Source: Apostichopus japonicus
Taxonomy: Eukaryota > Echinodermata > Holothuroidea > Aspidochirotida > Stichopodidae
Length of the DNA stretch: 64,000 nucleotides
Assembly (NCBI RefSeq): GCF_037975245.1
Contig: NC_092583.1
Location: forward strand, 2,721,264 to 2,785,263
Reading direction: 5' to 3'
The notes under the pieces were generated by a model. The model made no database searches. It saw only the letters and a program-made list of their open reading frames with translations, and was not told the origin of the DNA. Positions within the stretch are counted from its first letter, which is position 1. Each line of letters starts with the position of its first letter. The position numbers and the translations under genes are program-made. Below, piece by piece: positions 31,301-46,300 of this stretch.

Positions 31301-34300
31301 AGAATCATATGAACAATTAACTTCATACTAGATGCTTCAAATTATATAAACGTCATTACACAATAACAGTTATAATTACTATTATTACAAATAGTATTGT
31401 TATTGTTACTATTATTATTGTTTTTATTATTACTATTATTATTGTTAATACTATTATTACAATTAGTATTGTTATCATTATTGTTGCTATTATTATTGTT
31501 ACTATTATTATTATTGTTGTTATTATTACTATTATTATTGTAAACACTATTATTACAATTAGTATTGTTATTATTATTATTATTGTTGTTACTTTTATTA
31601 TTGTTACTATAACTATTATTGTTGTTGTTATTATTACTATTATTATTGTTAATACTATTATTACAATTAGTATTGTTATTGTTATTATTGTTGTTACTTT
31701 TATTATTGTTACTATAACTATTATTGTTGTTGTTATTATTACTATTATTATTGTTAATACTATTATTACAATGAGTATTGTTATTATTATTATTATTATT
31801 GTTACTGATATTATCGTTGTTGTTTTTATTACTATTATTATTGTTAATACTATTATTACAATTACTATTGTTATTATAATTTTACTATTATTATTATTAT
31901 TGTTACTTTTATTATTATTGTTGTTATTATTATTATTATTGTTAATACTATTATTACAATTATTATTATTATTGTTGTTATTATTACTATTATTATTGTT
32001 AATAGTATCATTACAATTAGTATTATTATTATTATCCTTAATTGTTACTATTATTATTATCATTTTGCTGTTGTTGTTATTATAAGTGTTATTATTATTG
32101 TTTTTACTATTATTATTATTATTGTTGTTATTGTTACTTTTATTATACCACATATTTTAAGTGCTCAATACAAACCATGCAGTCTGCTCACAAGCACTTT
32201 ACAAACAAATGAAGGAGAATATACATACAAGAAACTAGATCAACTACTAATAAGTATTGCAGGATAAGATGTGTCTTTATAGTTCTTTTAAAAGCTTCAA
32301 GTTAATTGATAGTACGGATTGTGGTTGGAAGCTTGTTCCATATATGGCTTGTGATTGAAAATGCATTATAGAGTCTGCATAGGGATGCCTTAGGTTGGAA
32401 ATAAAACTATATTTGATGAAAGTAAGTGAGTAGGCTAGTTTGGCAACAACACTAGATTAACTTTTGGTGACAGCCAGAGAGAAGAGTATTTTCGTTGACA
32501 GTGAGCAACAGACCAATGTGAGTGACAACAATAGTCTATTCCGATAGCAGACAATGTAACACTTCTTTTAAAGAAAGAAAGAATGTACTTTAAAACTTCA
32601 TCAAAATGCACCTTTGTTAAAAAAAGTTATTTTTCCTCTGAGGATAAATGATGTCAATATTATAAAGGAAATGAGAAACATTTTCATCAGAAGCACACAC
32701 AAGATACCACCACCATTTTGAAACAATTCTCTGATGAAGATATTGAAAATCTTACTGATTTTGATGACAATAAATTTCTGAGCAGTCCAAGTGTCTTCAT
32801 TAGAATGTCAACGTTATCGTCCGTGAGCAGCTTAAACAGTTGTTCCGTGCCTAGCTGGGCCAATATCGTGTTCTTGATATTCTGTTCCGATTGGAAGGCC
32901 ATGTTCATCAGACCCCAGATGCCGTTGAGCCTCAAGTACATGTTGTCACTCCTTGTTAGCTGGCAGAACATGATCACTGCTCCAGATTCAACTATGTGCT
33001 GCAATTAAAGGGAATAAAAACATGAGATATGTCAGACAAAATTCAAGAAAAAAAACGGCAAAATTTGAAGTGAGAGAAATGTCATGTTGCGAACGACTGG
33101 GTATAGCATCAAGCTGTCTAGACCAGGCGATTTGGCAAGTTAAGATTTGTCAGCCACTGGTTGGAGGGTGATGGAATATTTACGACATTGCTTATTAACA
33201 TATACAAAGGTGGTACTATATTTACCACTGTCTTTCATAAATAAGTTGGTGCGATGTTACCACATTAAATAACAAAACAAGGCGGCCAATATGTTACCTC
33301 CCTGTATAACACAAATTACCACATTATATACGACAAACGAGGTGGTACAATCTTACAGTGTATAACACAAACAAGATTCTTCAATGTTACCATATTGTAT
33401 AACACACACATAGTTCCATAATATGGCTACACTATGTAACACACTCGAGGCAGTGCAATGTTACTTCATTTTGTAATACAAACAAACTCGGTGGAGCAGT
33501 TTTACCACATTCAATTACAAGAAAGAGTTATGCGATGTTAGCACATTGCATTACAACAACAAGGTGCCACACGTTGCACCCACTGCATAACACAAACAAG
33601 GTTGCACCATGTTAACACGTATAACACAACAAGGTCGCACTATGTTAACACGTATAACACAAAGAAGGTGGTGCAATGTTACCATATTGTATAACACAAA
33701 CAATGGGGTGCAGTATTACCACTCTGTATAACACAAACATGGTGGCACATATTACCTCACTATATAACAAACAAGCCGCCACAATCTTATCACATTGAAT
33801 AATACAAACAAGGTGGTGGCACAATCTTACCTCATTGAATAACAAAAACAAAATGATGCAATGGTACCTTACTGTATAACACACATACAAGGTGGCACAG
33901 TGTCACAACACTGAATGACACAAACAGGGTGATACAAAATATTCCCACACTGTATAACACAACTGTGGTGGGGCTATGTAACCATTCTGTATGATGGTGC
34001 ATAGCAACTGCATTGTATTTAAAAAACAAGGTGCCAAAATGTTACCATATTTTACAACACAAAACATGGTGGCGCAACCATACCACATTGTAATACACAA
34101 ATAAGGTGCCACAATTTATTTCACAACGAAGGTGGTGCAATGTTTCCATGTAGGATAATACAGACAATGTGCCACAATGTTACCTTACTGTATAACACAA
34201 ACATGATGCCACAATAATAATACACTATATAACACAATCAAGGCAGTGCAATGTTTCTTCATCATAACACAAACAAGGTGGAACAGTTTTACCACATTCA

Positions 34301-37300
34301 TTTACAAAAGCAAATTGTGCAATGTTATCACTTCAATAATGAAAACAAGGGGCCACAAATTTATCGCACTGTATAACACAAACAAGGTGGCACCAATTTA
34401 ACACGTATAACACAAACAAGGCGTTGCAAAACTACCACACTTTATAACACAAACAAGGTGGCACAAATTTACATTGAATAACAAACAAGGTGTTACCTCA
34501 CTGTTAACACAAACAAGATGAGGCAATGTTACCACATTGCAAAAAAAACAAGGTACCACAATGTTCAAAATTTGAATAACACCTACGATGTGCCACCATG
34601 TGACCACAATGTATTACACAACGAGGTGGTGCAAAATTACCATATTGTATTTAATACAAACAGGGTGCTAACATGTTACCACAAAGGTGCCACAATGTAT
34701 TACAGAAACATGGTGCCACAAGGTTACCATATTGTATAACACAAACAATTTGCCACACCGTTACCACACAGAAGACCTGAGCCACAATGTATTACAGAAA
34801 CAAAGTAGTGCAATATTACCAATATTGTATAATACAAACAAGGTGCCACCATATTATCTCACTCTTTAAGACAATGTGCCACAATTACAGAAGAAATGTG
34901 CCACAATGTATCACAGAAAAAAAGGTGCCACAAATGTTAGCAGATAGTATACCACAAAAGAAGGTGCCACCATGTAACCACAGACAAGGTGCCACAATGT
35001 TTGACAGAGAAAAGGTGGTCCAATGTAACCAAGTTGTATAACACAAACAAGGTGCCACAATATCTAACACAAACAAGGTAGCACAATATCACTGTACACA
35101 AAAACAGGGTCACGTGATATCATTATGGTATTTTATAACAGAAACAATGCACAATATTGCAATATCATACAAAAGAAACAATTTAAGTTGCTGTCAGTTT
35201 TAAAGCTATATAGTACAGCAAGAGGGATTTCCACCTGAGCTGAAAATGTAATAAATTATATAAAATTTTCAGAAAAGCAGGGATTAAATTTGTGATTTCC
35301 TTTATATTAAAAGCAGTCAAGCACACTGGCATACACAAATCACTACCTGGTGGTATACCTTCTACACACACACACGGCTGTGTTTTACATTCAAATGAGG
35401 ACCCAATTGTTTTTTCCCATTGTTCAAATCCACGTATCCTAACCTTAATAATACCCCCATAACAATAAAATTCTTGGGAGGACGGGGTGTTTCTTTAGAA
35501 ATCACATCCGAGGACCTGGAATTCTTTTGTTCAAGTCCACAGTCAGAATACAAACAAACGCACACACACATTACACAGAAGGTCCTTACCGATTTACTGG
35601 GTGAAAACTCCAAGAGAAGATTACAGATAGTTGAAGAGGCAGCGACCATAAGATCTTCAGATTGTTCCGTTTGTAGAATCTGTGTAAGAAACCATAAGAT
35701 AACTCCAAACAAACTGCTCAAGCTTCAAACAAATCTCTGATATTACCCGGTTGGAATTTTGAAATAGATTCCCATATTGCTTAAGATGGGTTCATTACTC
35801 AAGTAAGGGATTAAAAACAAAGTAATTTATATCCTTGACAATGTGAAACCAGACTACTCAACAAGAAAAACCATCTCCGTTATTCTCTTGAGCTGGAAAT
35901 TCCTGGATTCATTAAAAGGCTTTATTTAAAAATCTTTGGGACTGATTTCTACTGCCAATTCTATAATTCAGGGATGGGCATGAAATAGATCTTGCAGACC
36001 ACAGAGAAATTGTGTACCCCATCTGCAGACCACAACCCTAAGACAACAAAGTACCTGCTGCTTTGAGATGGAAATATTACATTATATGGTCAAATAAAAG
36101 AAAATTCCACATGTGCATTGTCCACCTGTTAACTTGAAATATCCTATCACAAAATTAGGCCCTGAGCCTATGTACCAACTCTGCCCCCCCCCCTTTACGT
36201 AAACATATTTTCATGCATTCCGTTGCCATAAGGTTCTGTGGACTGAACTGATAAGCCTTTTGGAAAACCTTCGGGGGCCCACCTGTACTCACATTCATTA
36301 ATGGTCTCCATACACCATGGTCTTGAAAACTGGTCCTGAGCTGCTGAACGGATCTTGAGAGACTGTGTAAACATCTAAAAATCACAAAAATAATTTACAA
36401 TTTAAGTAAATATTGTATGGACAGCATCCTTTTACAAACTTCTATTTAAACTAAGAAAATATTAAGTTAAACCTTCAAGTTTAAAGTTACAGGGATATTC
36501 GGGAGGCCAAAGGTCATTGTTAAAAAAAATTCTAGTACATGTTCCGTATCGTTCGATCTTAATTGGAAGGTTTCTCAAGACACATTAATGAAATATTTTT
36601 ATTTTTTGGACTGGTGAAAAAAGATATACATTCTAAGAACTCTAGGGAAACTTGCTTCAAATTCTTGAGATTTTGGTAACTGAAATTGTCACAGTTTTTA
36701 TCGTAAATGAACCTGAAGCAAACAGGAGTGATGTAATAGTTGCACACTGAGAGAAAAATGTTTTTGTTTTACGTTTTCACTTTACTTATATCACCTTGCA
36801 TTGGGTTTCGGTTCCAACTTTACTTAAAGGGGGTGTGAAGCTTGTAATGTACCAATGATGATGATAGTGTAGTGTTCATACTGAGATACATCCAGATTTT
36901 GACATAGAAAATTGTACTTAAATGTTGAGTAAACAAAAACATTAAAAACCAAATTTAGTACAGCACTTCTGTGACATCAAACATGTTCGCTCTAAGTTAA
37001 CTTTTGGTTCAAAACTTGCAAACTTCAAATGTTGCTATCTCGAAAACGATATGAAGGAATTGAACGCAACATTTCACTATGCAGGATGCTTAGAGTTCAT
37101 TCCTCCTCTTTTCCTCTGGACAATTCCTTTCAAAATGCTGCAGAAAATTTGTGGAGGGATTTACCTGACAGCGGCTAATCTGACTTTATAATTCTCGTCT
37201 GACATCGACTGTTCCATGTCGTCCATTAACGGTTCTGTTTCTATTATCTGTTAAAAAACAAAAGGAAAGAATACAATTGATAATTGACACCAGCTAAAAA

Positions 37301-40300
37301 CAGAACAATGGACCCTATATGTGTCCATAGGCATGTAATGTCTGTAATAATATACTAAGTACTACAAGGTATGGCCTTATGATGGCTCCCAACCTACTCC
37401 AATATATTATTACAAGCTAAATTGTTGTGGTACTAATATTATGCTACTTTGGATATTATTCACGCACGGTGCCCTTGTTTTAATGTTGTGAAGATCCTTT
37501 TGCACCTGACAATTGGTCTATGCAACAATCATGGATAAAATTTGAGTGCAGGTAAGACATGTTTAACATATAAAATGTCCCTACAGGGGATCGAATCTTT
37601 AGGTAGTGGTCCTGACGAATCAGCTGAGAGTGATTGTGGATGCAACGCCTTCACACCATTCCACCTCACAGGCTCAACATTCAGGAAAGAACACACCGTG
37701 GACTCCCACTATAATACTGGCATAATTTGAAAGCTGTTTTTTTTTCTTTTCTTATTGACTATATTCTCTTACAGTACTCTGTTATTAAGCAACTTTACCA
37801 CATCGTTAGGAGTGCCAGTTTAGTACATGTGAATGGGTCAAGTACAATGAATCAAGTACAATGAATCAAGTACAATCAAGTACAATGAATCAAGTACACT
37901 CAAGTACAATCAAAATCAAGTACAATGAATGATGAGATGAGCCAGAAAACAAGTCAATGCCTTCTTGTGAGTTGTTCTATTTTCCTTACTTTTTTCCTGA
38001 TTTCTTCGTCATTGGCCGAGATAGCTGCAAATGCCATAAAAGCGGCTTGTTTCAAATTCTGTACTGATTCAGATGGATGTAACTGTAAAATAAGAAACAA
38101 AACATACAAAATAAAATAATCAATCAATCGATCTCTCGAGCAATAAAATAATAAATAAATGTAAGTTATCAATTTGAATTAAGTAAACTCTTGCAAAATC
38201 AAAGAATCAAGAGACGAATTGACCACACTTTTCAAAGTCATGGAAACCCTACGACAGGAGTGGAACAATTCATGATATCAAACTCTACCAATCTTGGCAT
38301 TATCCCTTATGCCCAATTCCAAAAAGGACGACATAAACAACCTAGATAACTAGCCTAGTTTGTATTCTGTCTGCCGGTGTCGGGCATGAAACAGAGGTTG
38401 CTCTAGCCAACATGAATCTTTTCGCACAAACTGTCTGCCCACACCTCCATGTTGGATACTATTCAAACAAGTTTAGGTGATTTATGAAATTTGGGACTAG
38501 GTTAAAGATGATCTCTGTTGACATATGGTCTCAGATTTGAAAATGGGCCTCTCAAAATGGGCCACTCTAAATGGGTCCATTTCTAGATCTCAGAAACAAT
38601 GTACTCATCTGTAACCATGGCTACTGAAGTTTAAAAACAAACAAAATGGGAGTAAAATGGAGAAGAAAGACCTAAATTTGGTCTTCACTGCAATATCCAT
38701 CTTAATAAGTAACAGCCTTCGACAAGGCAATATTCTCAACCGATCACCCGCTCATATATGCCGGCAGTCACAAGATTCTATTTGATATAGAATCGTAGCC
38801 ATAAGACAACATTCTCTATTATATAGAATTAAAAATATATATATACAAACAAACAAATAAACAAACAAACAAATAAACACATGTGACTCACTTTCCTGTC
38901 TTTGACATTTAAATATGAAGCTATCGTTGGTATGAGATGGTCTGTTATGCTAGCCGTCTTTTGAAGTTCAACATCCTCTTCCACTAAGAAGGCTAACGCT
39001 TCAGCTCCGGCCACTCGGTCATGAACGGAACAGTCTCGTTTACACATCCGCACCAGACAAGGTAAGACCTATACCAAACCAGACACATAACAAAATTAAA
39101 AATGACGAAAAACAGTAAGAATAGACACCCCCCTTCCCCTCCCCTTACCCCCTCTGAAAACTGATCATGAAATGTTAGAGAAAGCAAACCCAAACATCAT
39201 CTTTATCTCATTTTATTGATATGCTAGTGATGGCCAAATCCCGAAGCTAAGAATAATTTAACTCTGCTTTGGGAGTGCTTATTTCATATTCCTTTTTTTT
39301 TTTTTCATATGTTAGGACAGAAGACTTGAACAACTGTAAAACTGAAATCACAGAGCCAGCATTTGCAAGAGAATATTACCCAAGAAGATTTTTTTTTGCT
39401 GTTTGCTGTCTTCATCGTAAGCAACCCTATCATGAAATATAAAAATGATGGATGGGTTGTTTTCTCCTCTATGACTCCCTCCCCCCCCCCCATCCCTGAC
39501 ATGACATTTGAACAAGGATATCTTCCAAACGAAGGTTTTTACTTTGCTGTTTGAGGAAGTTTTTGCCGTAAGCATCTCTATCGTAAACCATAAAGATGAA
39601 GGTATGGTTTGTTTCTCCTTTAATACTCAGTGTACCAAGACCTCTACCCCCCCCCCAACCCTCCTGCCACCCTCCCGACATGACATTTGAACCAATTGAA
39701 GAAGATTTTACTTTTCTGTTTGATGCAGTCTTTCATTGTAAACATCTCTATCATAAAACATAAAGATGATACTTGGATTTGCTTCTCCAGTAATGCTGCT
39801 GTGAATCAAGTTTGGACGCAGTATCTAAAAATATTTTTAACAAATATGAAGTTTTATACTATGGTGTCTCTGAGGAACTATCAGTACGATAGGAGCAACA
39901 ACGAAAAAGATTGATTTAAAAATGGCAAACCTTTGTGACTACAATGGGATCCTTACAACTGATAGCTTTAGCTCTGCTTAAACTGCATAAACTGTAGAAA
40001 GTGAATGAAAAGTTACATCAAAGGTAAATTGTAAGTTATTCAAAACATCACATTTTATCGAAAACAAATGACACTTAGTTGGTAAATGTTATGCTGTATG
40101 TTATAATACTGCTGATGGATGGCACACTTGAAAATAACATTAGCATGTTCATCTATCCAGATCAATATAGAAAATAAACTTAAGATCAATTATTTCACGT
40201 TACAGGGACCATCTGGTGGCTAAAGCAGTTTGCTTAGAAATATTGCTGGAAATTTCCTGCATCTTTGAATCAAAACCATAGATCCTAGTAAAATTTTGCA

Positions 40301-43300
40301 TAGCTTTAATTTTTTTTTTAAATTTAGTTCATTAATGCATCTGGCAAATAACTTAAATAGCATAGTTCATCTGCCCAGATCAATATAGAAAATAAACTTA
40401 AGATCAAGTATTTCATGTTACAGGGAATCTGCTTAGAGATTTTGCTGGAAATTTCCTGCATCTTTAGATCAAAACCATAGATCCTCATAAAATTTTGCAT
40501 AGCTTTAATTATTATTTTTTTTTAATTTAGTACATTAATGCAACTGGCAACAGCAGAGTGAATGATATCATCAAAGTTAAAAATGTCTTTGGTTTTCTTT
40601 ACAATAATATTTCAATTATTTATCCACATTAAAATAATATATTGTATCCTCTGTGGTCCATTTTCTGGGGTAATGAAAGGTTTTGCCAATCAAAATAGGT
40701 TCACTTTTCAAACAACTATGTCATTTGTTAGCCACAGGATACCGAGACAAGGTTTTAAACTCTTGGGAAATATGGTTTTTCTTCAATATAAGTTTTACGA
40801 TGTATGCCACTGGAATATTGCTTATATCGGGCAGCAGAAACATGATTGTAATAAGAATTAAAATCTCCGGTATAGCTCACCATTTTGCTGCTGTGAGTTG
40901 AATTTCTGAGGGTAAACTCCGACAGAGCAGGTTTGATATTATGACATGAATTGGCTCATCACGATATCGAGCTGAAGAAACAAAAACCAGACTCACGTCT
41001 CATTAAGTACATACTACGATCTTTGTACTGTTAACACGCTGATATGGTAACAGGACAGGAATTTATTCTTGAACGAGTTATCTTTGTGCATGTTCATGAG
41101 ATGAGAAACAAAACATGAACAGTTGCCACCAGGGATAATTACTAAATTACTCATTGACATTGCCAGCTCTAATTAAACCAGAAAACATGATCACGTTGAT
41201 GACAATCTTACCAAAAGGCTGTGAAACTTGGCTAAATATTAGTGATATTACAAATATTCATCAGTAACTGTCAACGTTTTTTGTCGATGAAAATTCACTT
41301 CAACTATTTAATAACTCTGGTTCTGGGTATGATGTGCATATCAGCTATGGACTAGTTTGAAATGAAAACAAGATAATCTTTCTAGAATCTGTCTGAGAGA
41401 TCATCTTGTCTCTACATACATACCTGATGCCACTGCAGAACAGACTAGTTTATTCTGATGACACATTGCTGCTAAACACTGTAGGGCAGGTAAACGAATC
41501 TGGTCAAAAGACACAAAACAAATAAAAATTAACATAATTTAAATGACAATGGGTATTTGTTAACAAAATATTAATATCTGTGTTAAATATACAAAAGGAA
41601 TGGTTCCCTATAAAACAGGTACAAAATCCTCTACCATATCTCTTAGAGATTAGACCTAAACATAGTTTCCGGCATAAGATCCCTAAAAAAAATCCTTCCA
41701 AACTTCCTTCAAAGCATCCTGCAGGATTTATTTGAGTCTGCGACCAAAATCTTGCATTAATCATGCAGAATTTTTTTAAAGGAATTTTTAAGGAGTTTAT
41801 TGCAGGAATTTTTGTATGGGGACACCATATTACAGGACCTACTTCCAAGACATCAAGGTTAGCCCCTAAATGTCAGATGTTACACCAACAGCTCAGGCCC
41901 TACCAAGTCATGTATACCATTCAGCACATGGGATGGGCAAGGATTTGGGATAACAGGAACACACTAAAACTTGGTACCTAATTCCACATGCTGCAACATT
42001 TAAAGATACATCTAAATTTTGACAAAAATTGACATATATTGACATTATTTCAGAAATAGTAGATGAGAGAGCTATGCATTAGCATTTGGCAATCAGTTAT
42101 AATGTTGAAAATCCCCAGAATATACAAACCTCACATTTACCCTGGTTATATGGCAAATGATAGATAATAGGCATATGCAAATCATCTTAATTATAATAAC
42201 AATAATACGTAAACAGGCTATTATGTAGCAGAAAATAACAAAAGATGTCACAATGAGCTTAAAGCTAGGCCGCTGACAATTTGCAGGCCAAACTTTGCTC
42301 ACCTATGATCTAGTATTTGAGAACCCAGATACCCATATGACCTAGATGGTGACCTACTGATGATATCTCCTACATGTTAGGCACATGGAAAATTCTGTGC
42401 CATGGTAACTTTCAAGACAGGAACCGACATATTCTACCCTTACCTTGTTGACCTTGGACGTGAGGAGTCCAGAGAGAGCTGGGATGGCAAGGTTACGGAG
42501 AAGCAGCTCCTGCTGATCTGGCGTCTTGCAGCAACTGGCTAAGATTTTGGCGACACATTCTTGAGTACAGGGCGATCTACCTAGCAGCTGGATCATGTGT
42601 GGTACAACGTATCCATCCTAAAATATAGAAAAAACATTTAAAATCAGCTGGATGCACTAAAAATTTCTCTTCGCATCGAACACACCTCATCAGGAAAAGG
42701 TACTCGGTAAATTTCATGCATTACTGTCCGAACGGATGTTTTAAATCTTCCATAGAATTGCTTCACGAAACAGACGTCAAAATGCTTTCCTTGACCTGCC
42801 ATATTTTCGTGGCAGAGGTAATCGGCATTGTCTACTTTAAATATTACAATCGGGGCTGAAGTAGTTTCCTTTTAGGTCTTTGCGAGAGAATTGTAAAAAA
42901 ATGATGTCTGAAAAAAATTAAATTGTCGGAATATGGTGAAGAAGGCTGAGAGAATAATCTTAGTTTGATCAACTTCAATCTTATCTTTTAGAAGCTTTTT
43001 TTATGATTTTGGAAATTTTGGAAAGTGCTTAGAGTAAATATGAAGCAACCAAACATTCACTTTTTACATTCCTCACCTGAAATATTATCTCGGTAGGAGC
43101 ATTTGGACTGATACACATCGTCCGAAGGAATCTTAGACAGGCTTCCATGAACTTCTGGTCCGTGTGTGCTAAACCTGGGATTGTAAAAAGAAAATAATAT
43201 CAACGAATAGGATGCAGGTGGTACAGAACACTTCTGCAAGATTCTCCTGAAGTCACTTGTATGATTCTCCTAATTCACCAAAACAAAGAGTTTAACTAGT

Positions 43301-46300
43301 AATGATTCATACCATCCTGCAACATTATTATTTGTGATACACTGATAATTGGATTTCATAAATAAGTTTGTTAAAAATAGCTAATGGACGACATATTCCT
43401 ACTAAATATTCATGTCCATAACCTGTTAACTTTCACTAATCTGCTATTCAGCAATTAATGACTGCATCAGAGACTAAACAGTATCTAAAATATTAGCTCA
43501 ATCAAGGTATATCACATTCATATCTTTGACACAAAGGATTCTTGATAAGCAGTCCCACAGGCCAAATCTGGGCTGCCAATATTAATCAGTCGACAAGCTT
43601 TCATTTACCTGGTATGCAGTCACTTTAGACCTTAGGCTTCACAATATCATGTGTTTATCCTAGTTAAAACATTAAACATAAAATATTGAAATGATAGAAA
43701 ACACTGAAAAATCAACAATACTCAGAGGGTGCTTTGAAACCGTTTAGAACTGAAGTCAAAGAAGTCCAGGATGAAAATGACTGTGGAAGAACTTCGTATC
43801 TGAATGGTAGATTCAGAAGGGAGAGATAGTTGGCAGAGCCAGGGACGTAGCAAGGGGGGTGGTGGGGGGGCAGTGCTAAAATATTACCAAACCAATGGGT
43901 TATGTAGAAGAGGAACGTGCACTTGTAGGCAGGAGACAGGTAAGAGAGGAGTAAAGTAAATTGGTTTTACCTTGCATCATGATAGCCATGACTCCTTCCT
44001 CCATCAGTTCTGTTCTGTTTGTGTTGGTTCCCTGCGCCAGGCTTCCCATCACTACTGCAGATTCCACCAGAACAGCGGGAGGAGAATCAACCGATGTTAA
44101 GATATGAAGAAGTCTGTTTCAAAACATGAGAAAATAGAAAAATGTAAATAAACTGCTCATCTACTTGAAAAAACCCCAGGGTAGGTTAACGTTTTACAGT
44201 TAAGAAGGCTTGAGAGTTTTATCCTGACAGGCATCTTCTTTGACAGAGGCAGACCAATAAAAAAAAATTTAAAAAATGTACACGAATAGCAAGTGTCCCT
44301 TAGTACACTTGCAATATATTCCCCGGTGTTTTAAATTTATAATTAGAGACTACCAAATATGAAGAACAAAATATGAAGAAATCCTGCTTGCAGGAGGATC
44401 TAATATACATACATGATACATACATACATAAAAATATAGGCTAAATAAAATAGACAAACACATTTCACAGAAATGCAAATGAGATACAATAAGATATTGG
44501 GCATGACTGTTGAAACACATTCCACAGAACATGTTATTATAACCGTTATGTTCACAAAAGGCAACATGTAATGTCTTATGATTCTTAATGAAGAATGCTT
44601 TCATTTATCCGATCATTTGATATTTATGGTACCTGTTTCTTATACAGCCTCCATGTAAAAGGGGCCCGATGGAGAGGGGGAGGCAAAAAATAAGAGCCTG
44701 TGATACTTGAATTGCTTATTCAGTCATTCTCACTGAAACTGTCAAGAACAAACATCCCTTTGAGATCAATTTACAATGAAAGAGCCAACTCAAGATCCTT
44801 AATCCTCTTCACAAAAACGGTCATTCTTAATAGAACTCCTCAATTTACAGATCTGAAATATACACAAAACACTTACTTTGGTACAACACCACAGGCCATC
44901 ATACTCGTTTTGTTTCTGTTACTCCCGATGACTAAGTTCCGTACTTGTCTACAGGAAGAAAAATAGATATGTACAGTATTCATATACATACATATGAATC
45001 AAAACTATTAAGTTAACTTTAAGAGGCACATATTATTTATTTTTTCCTTTCCATATGTAAGTGTCTGATTGTGTGCCATTGGAATATCCTTATAATATAC
45101 AAACTAGCAAACAAACTACCAAAGTCTGAAACAACTTACTTGAGATTAAACAAGAGCTGCTCATGGTCCTGAGTGCTAAGGTTATCCACATAAACCTGGT
45201 GATGGGAGTGATCCTATTAGAGAAAAAGGACAAAGTCGTAGTGAACAGAGGTGGAAGAAATTGAAGCTACATTATACACTGACGATGACATTTGCAAATC
45301 AGGAGGTTTGAAAGGATCTAGTTGAAGCATCATCCGGAATAGGTGTTGATCTCAAAAGATCATTTCAAGTCACAAATAAGGTATCCCAGGCGGTTACCAG
45401 TACTTTCTGCACTAGTTTGTTTCACACCATAAAAATAATGGTGAGCTCTGTCGCCACGGCGGAAAGTCCCTTTTTTTATGGCGGATACTACCATTTTTGT
45501 TTAGGTATATAATTATATATTGTTTGTTTGTTTGTTGGAATAACCATAGAAACTGTAAAGGAATATTAAGGCAGGTAAAGACCAAATTGTTTTCTAATTT
45601 TCACATTTACAAAAAATACATATAGAATTATAAAAAAGGGTTATTAAAATCTATAGGCTGCCTACCAGAAAACTTTCAATGGCATTGTTTTGCCTTGATA
45701 TATTTTATTCATAACATGTTATTCAAAACATGGCTGTAATACTTAAAACTATTTCACTGAATATTAGTTTTGTTTTTATAATCCATGATATGACCATGGA
45801 TGTTTTCCCAAGGTATGTACATGTACCTTTCTTTATTAATGAAGCTATCACTTTTGTCATTTGGGATCCGAAGTCAGTAATGATGTATTATTGCTACTAG
45901 ATAATAAACGAATCACTTCTTTGCATTCCGGACAAGAGAAGTTTTATTTATGAGTTAGGCATATGGTACAAATTCAAATACCTCACAAGAACATTTCAGT
46001 TCCAAGGATAGGATCTCTTTCTTTATAAAAGAAATTTCTATGTAAATGCAAACTTTTCACACAAAGAAATTGTAAACTACTCATATATCATACGTATTTT
46101 AATTTTGTTAATGGGATGCAATAATTGTTTACTACATGCATTCAAAGTGTTTAAACCACATTAATCAGCAACAGGTACTTGTAAGTTGTAGTTCACAGAG
46201 TTTAAGCATGGTTTGAACAAGGAAAAGCCAGCGTCCTTTTAAGCATCACTGTTAGTGTTAGGCCTGAAGCTGGTCACTTCGCCCAACAACCATTTCGCCC

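Noticed and set aside
31356-32153. 265-codon poly-Asn/Ile/Thr open frame
   Set aside because: Entirely a trinucleotide microsatellite; a period of three keeps all frames open.
33225-35140. CRISPR-like array
   Set aside because: Units are contiguous, degenerate and without unique spacers, in an intron of a eukaryotic gene; it is a minisatellite.
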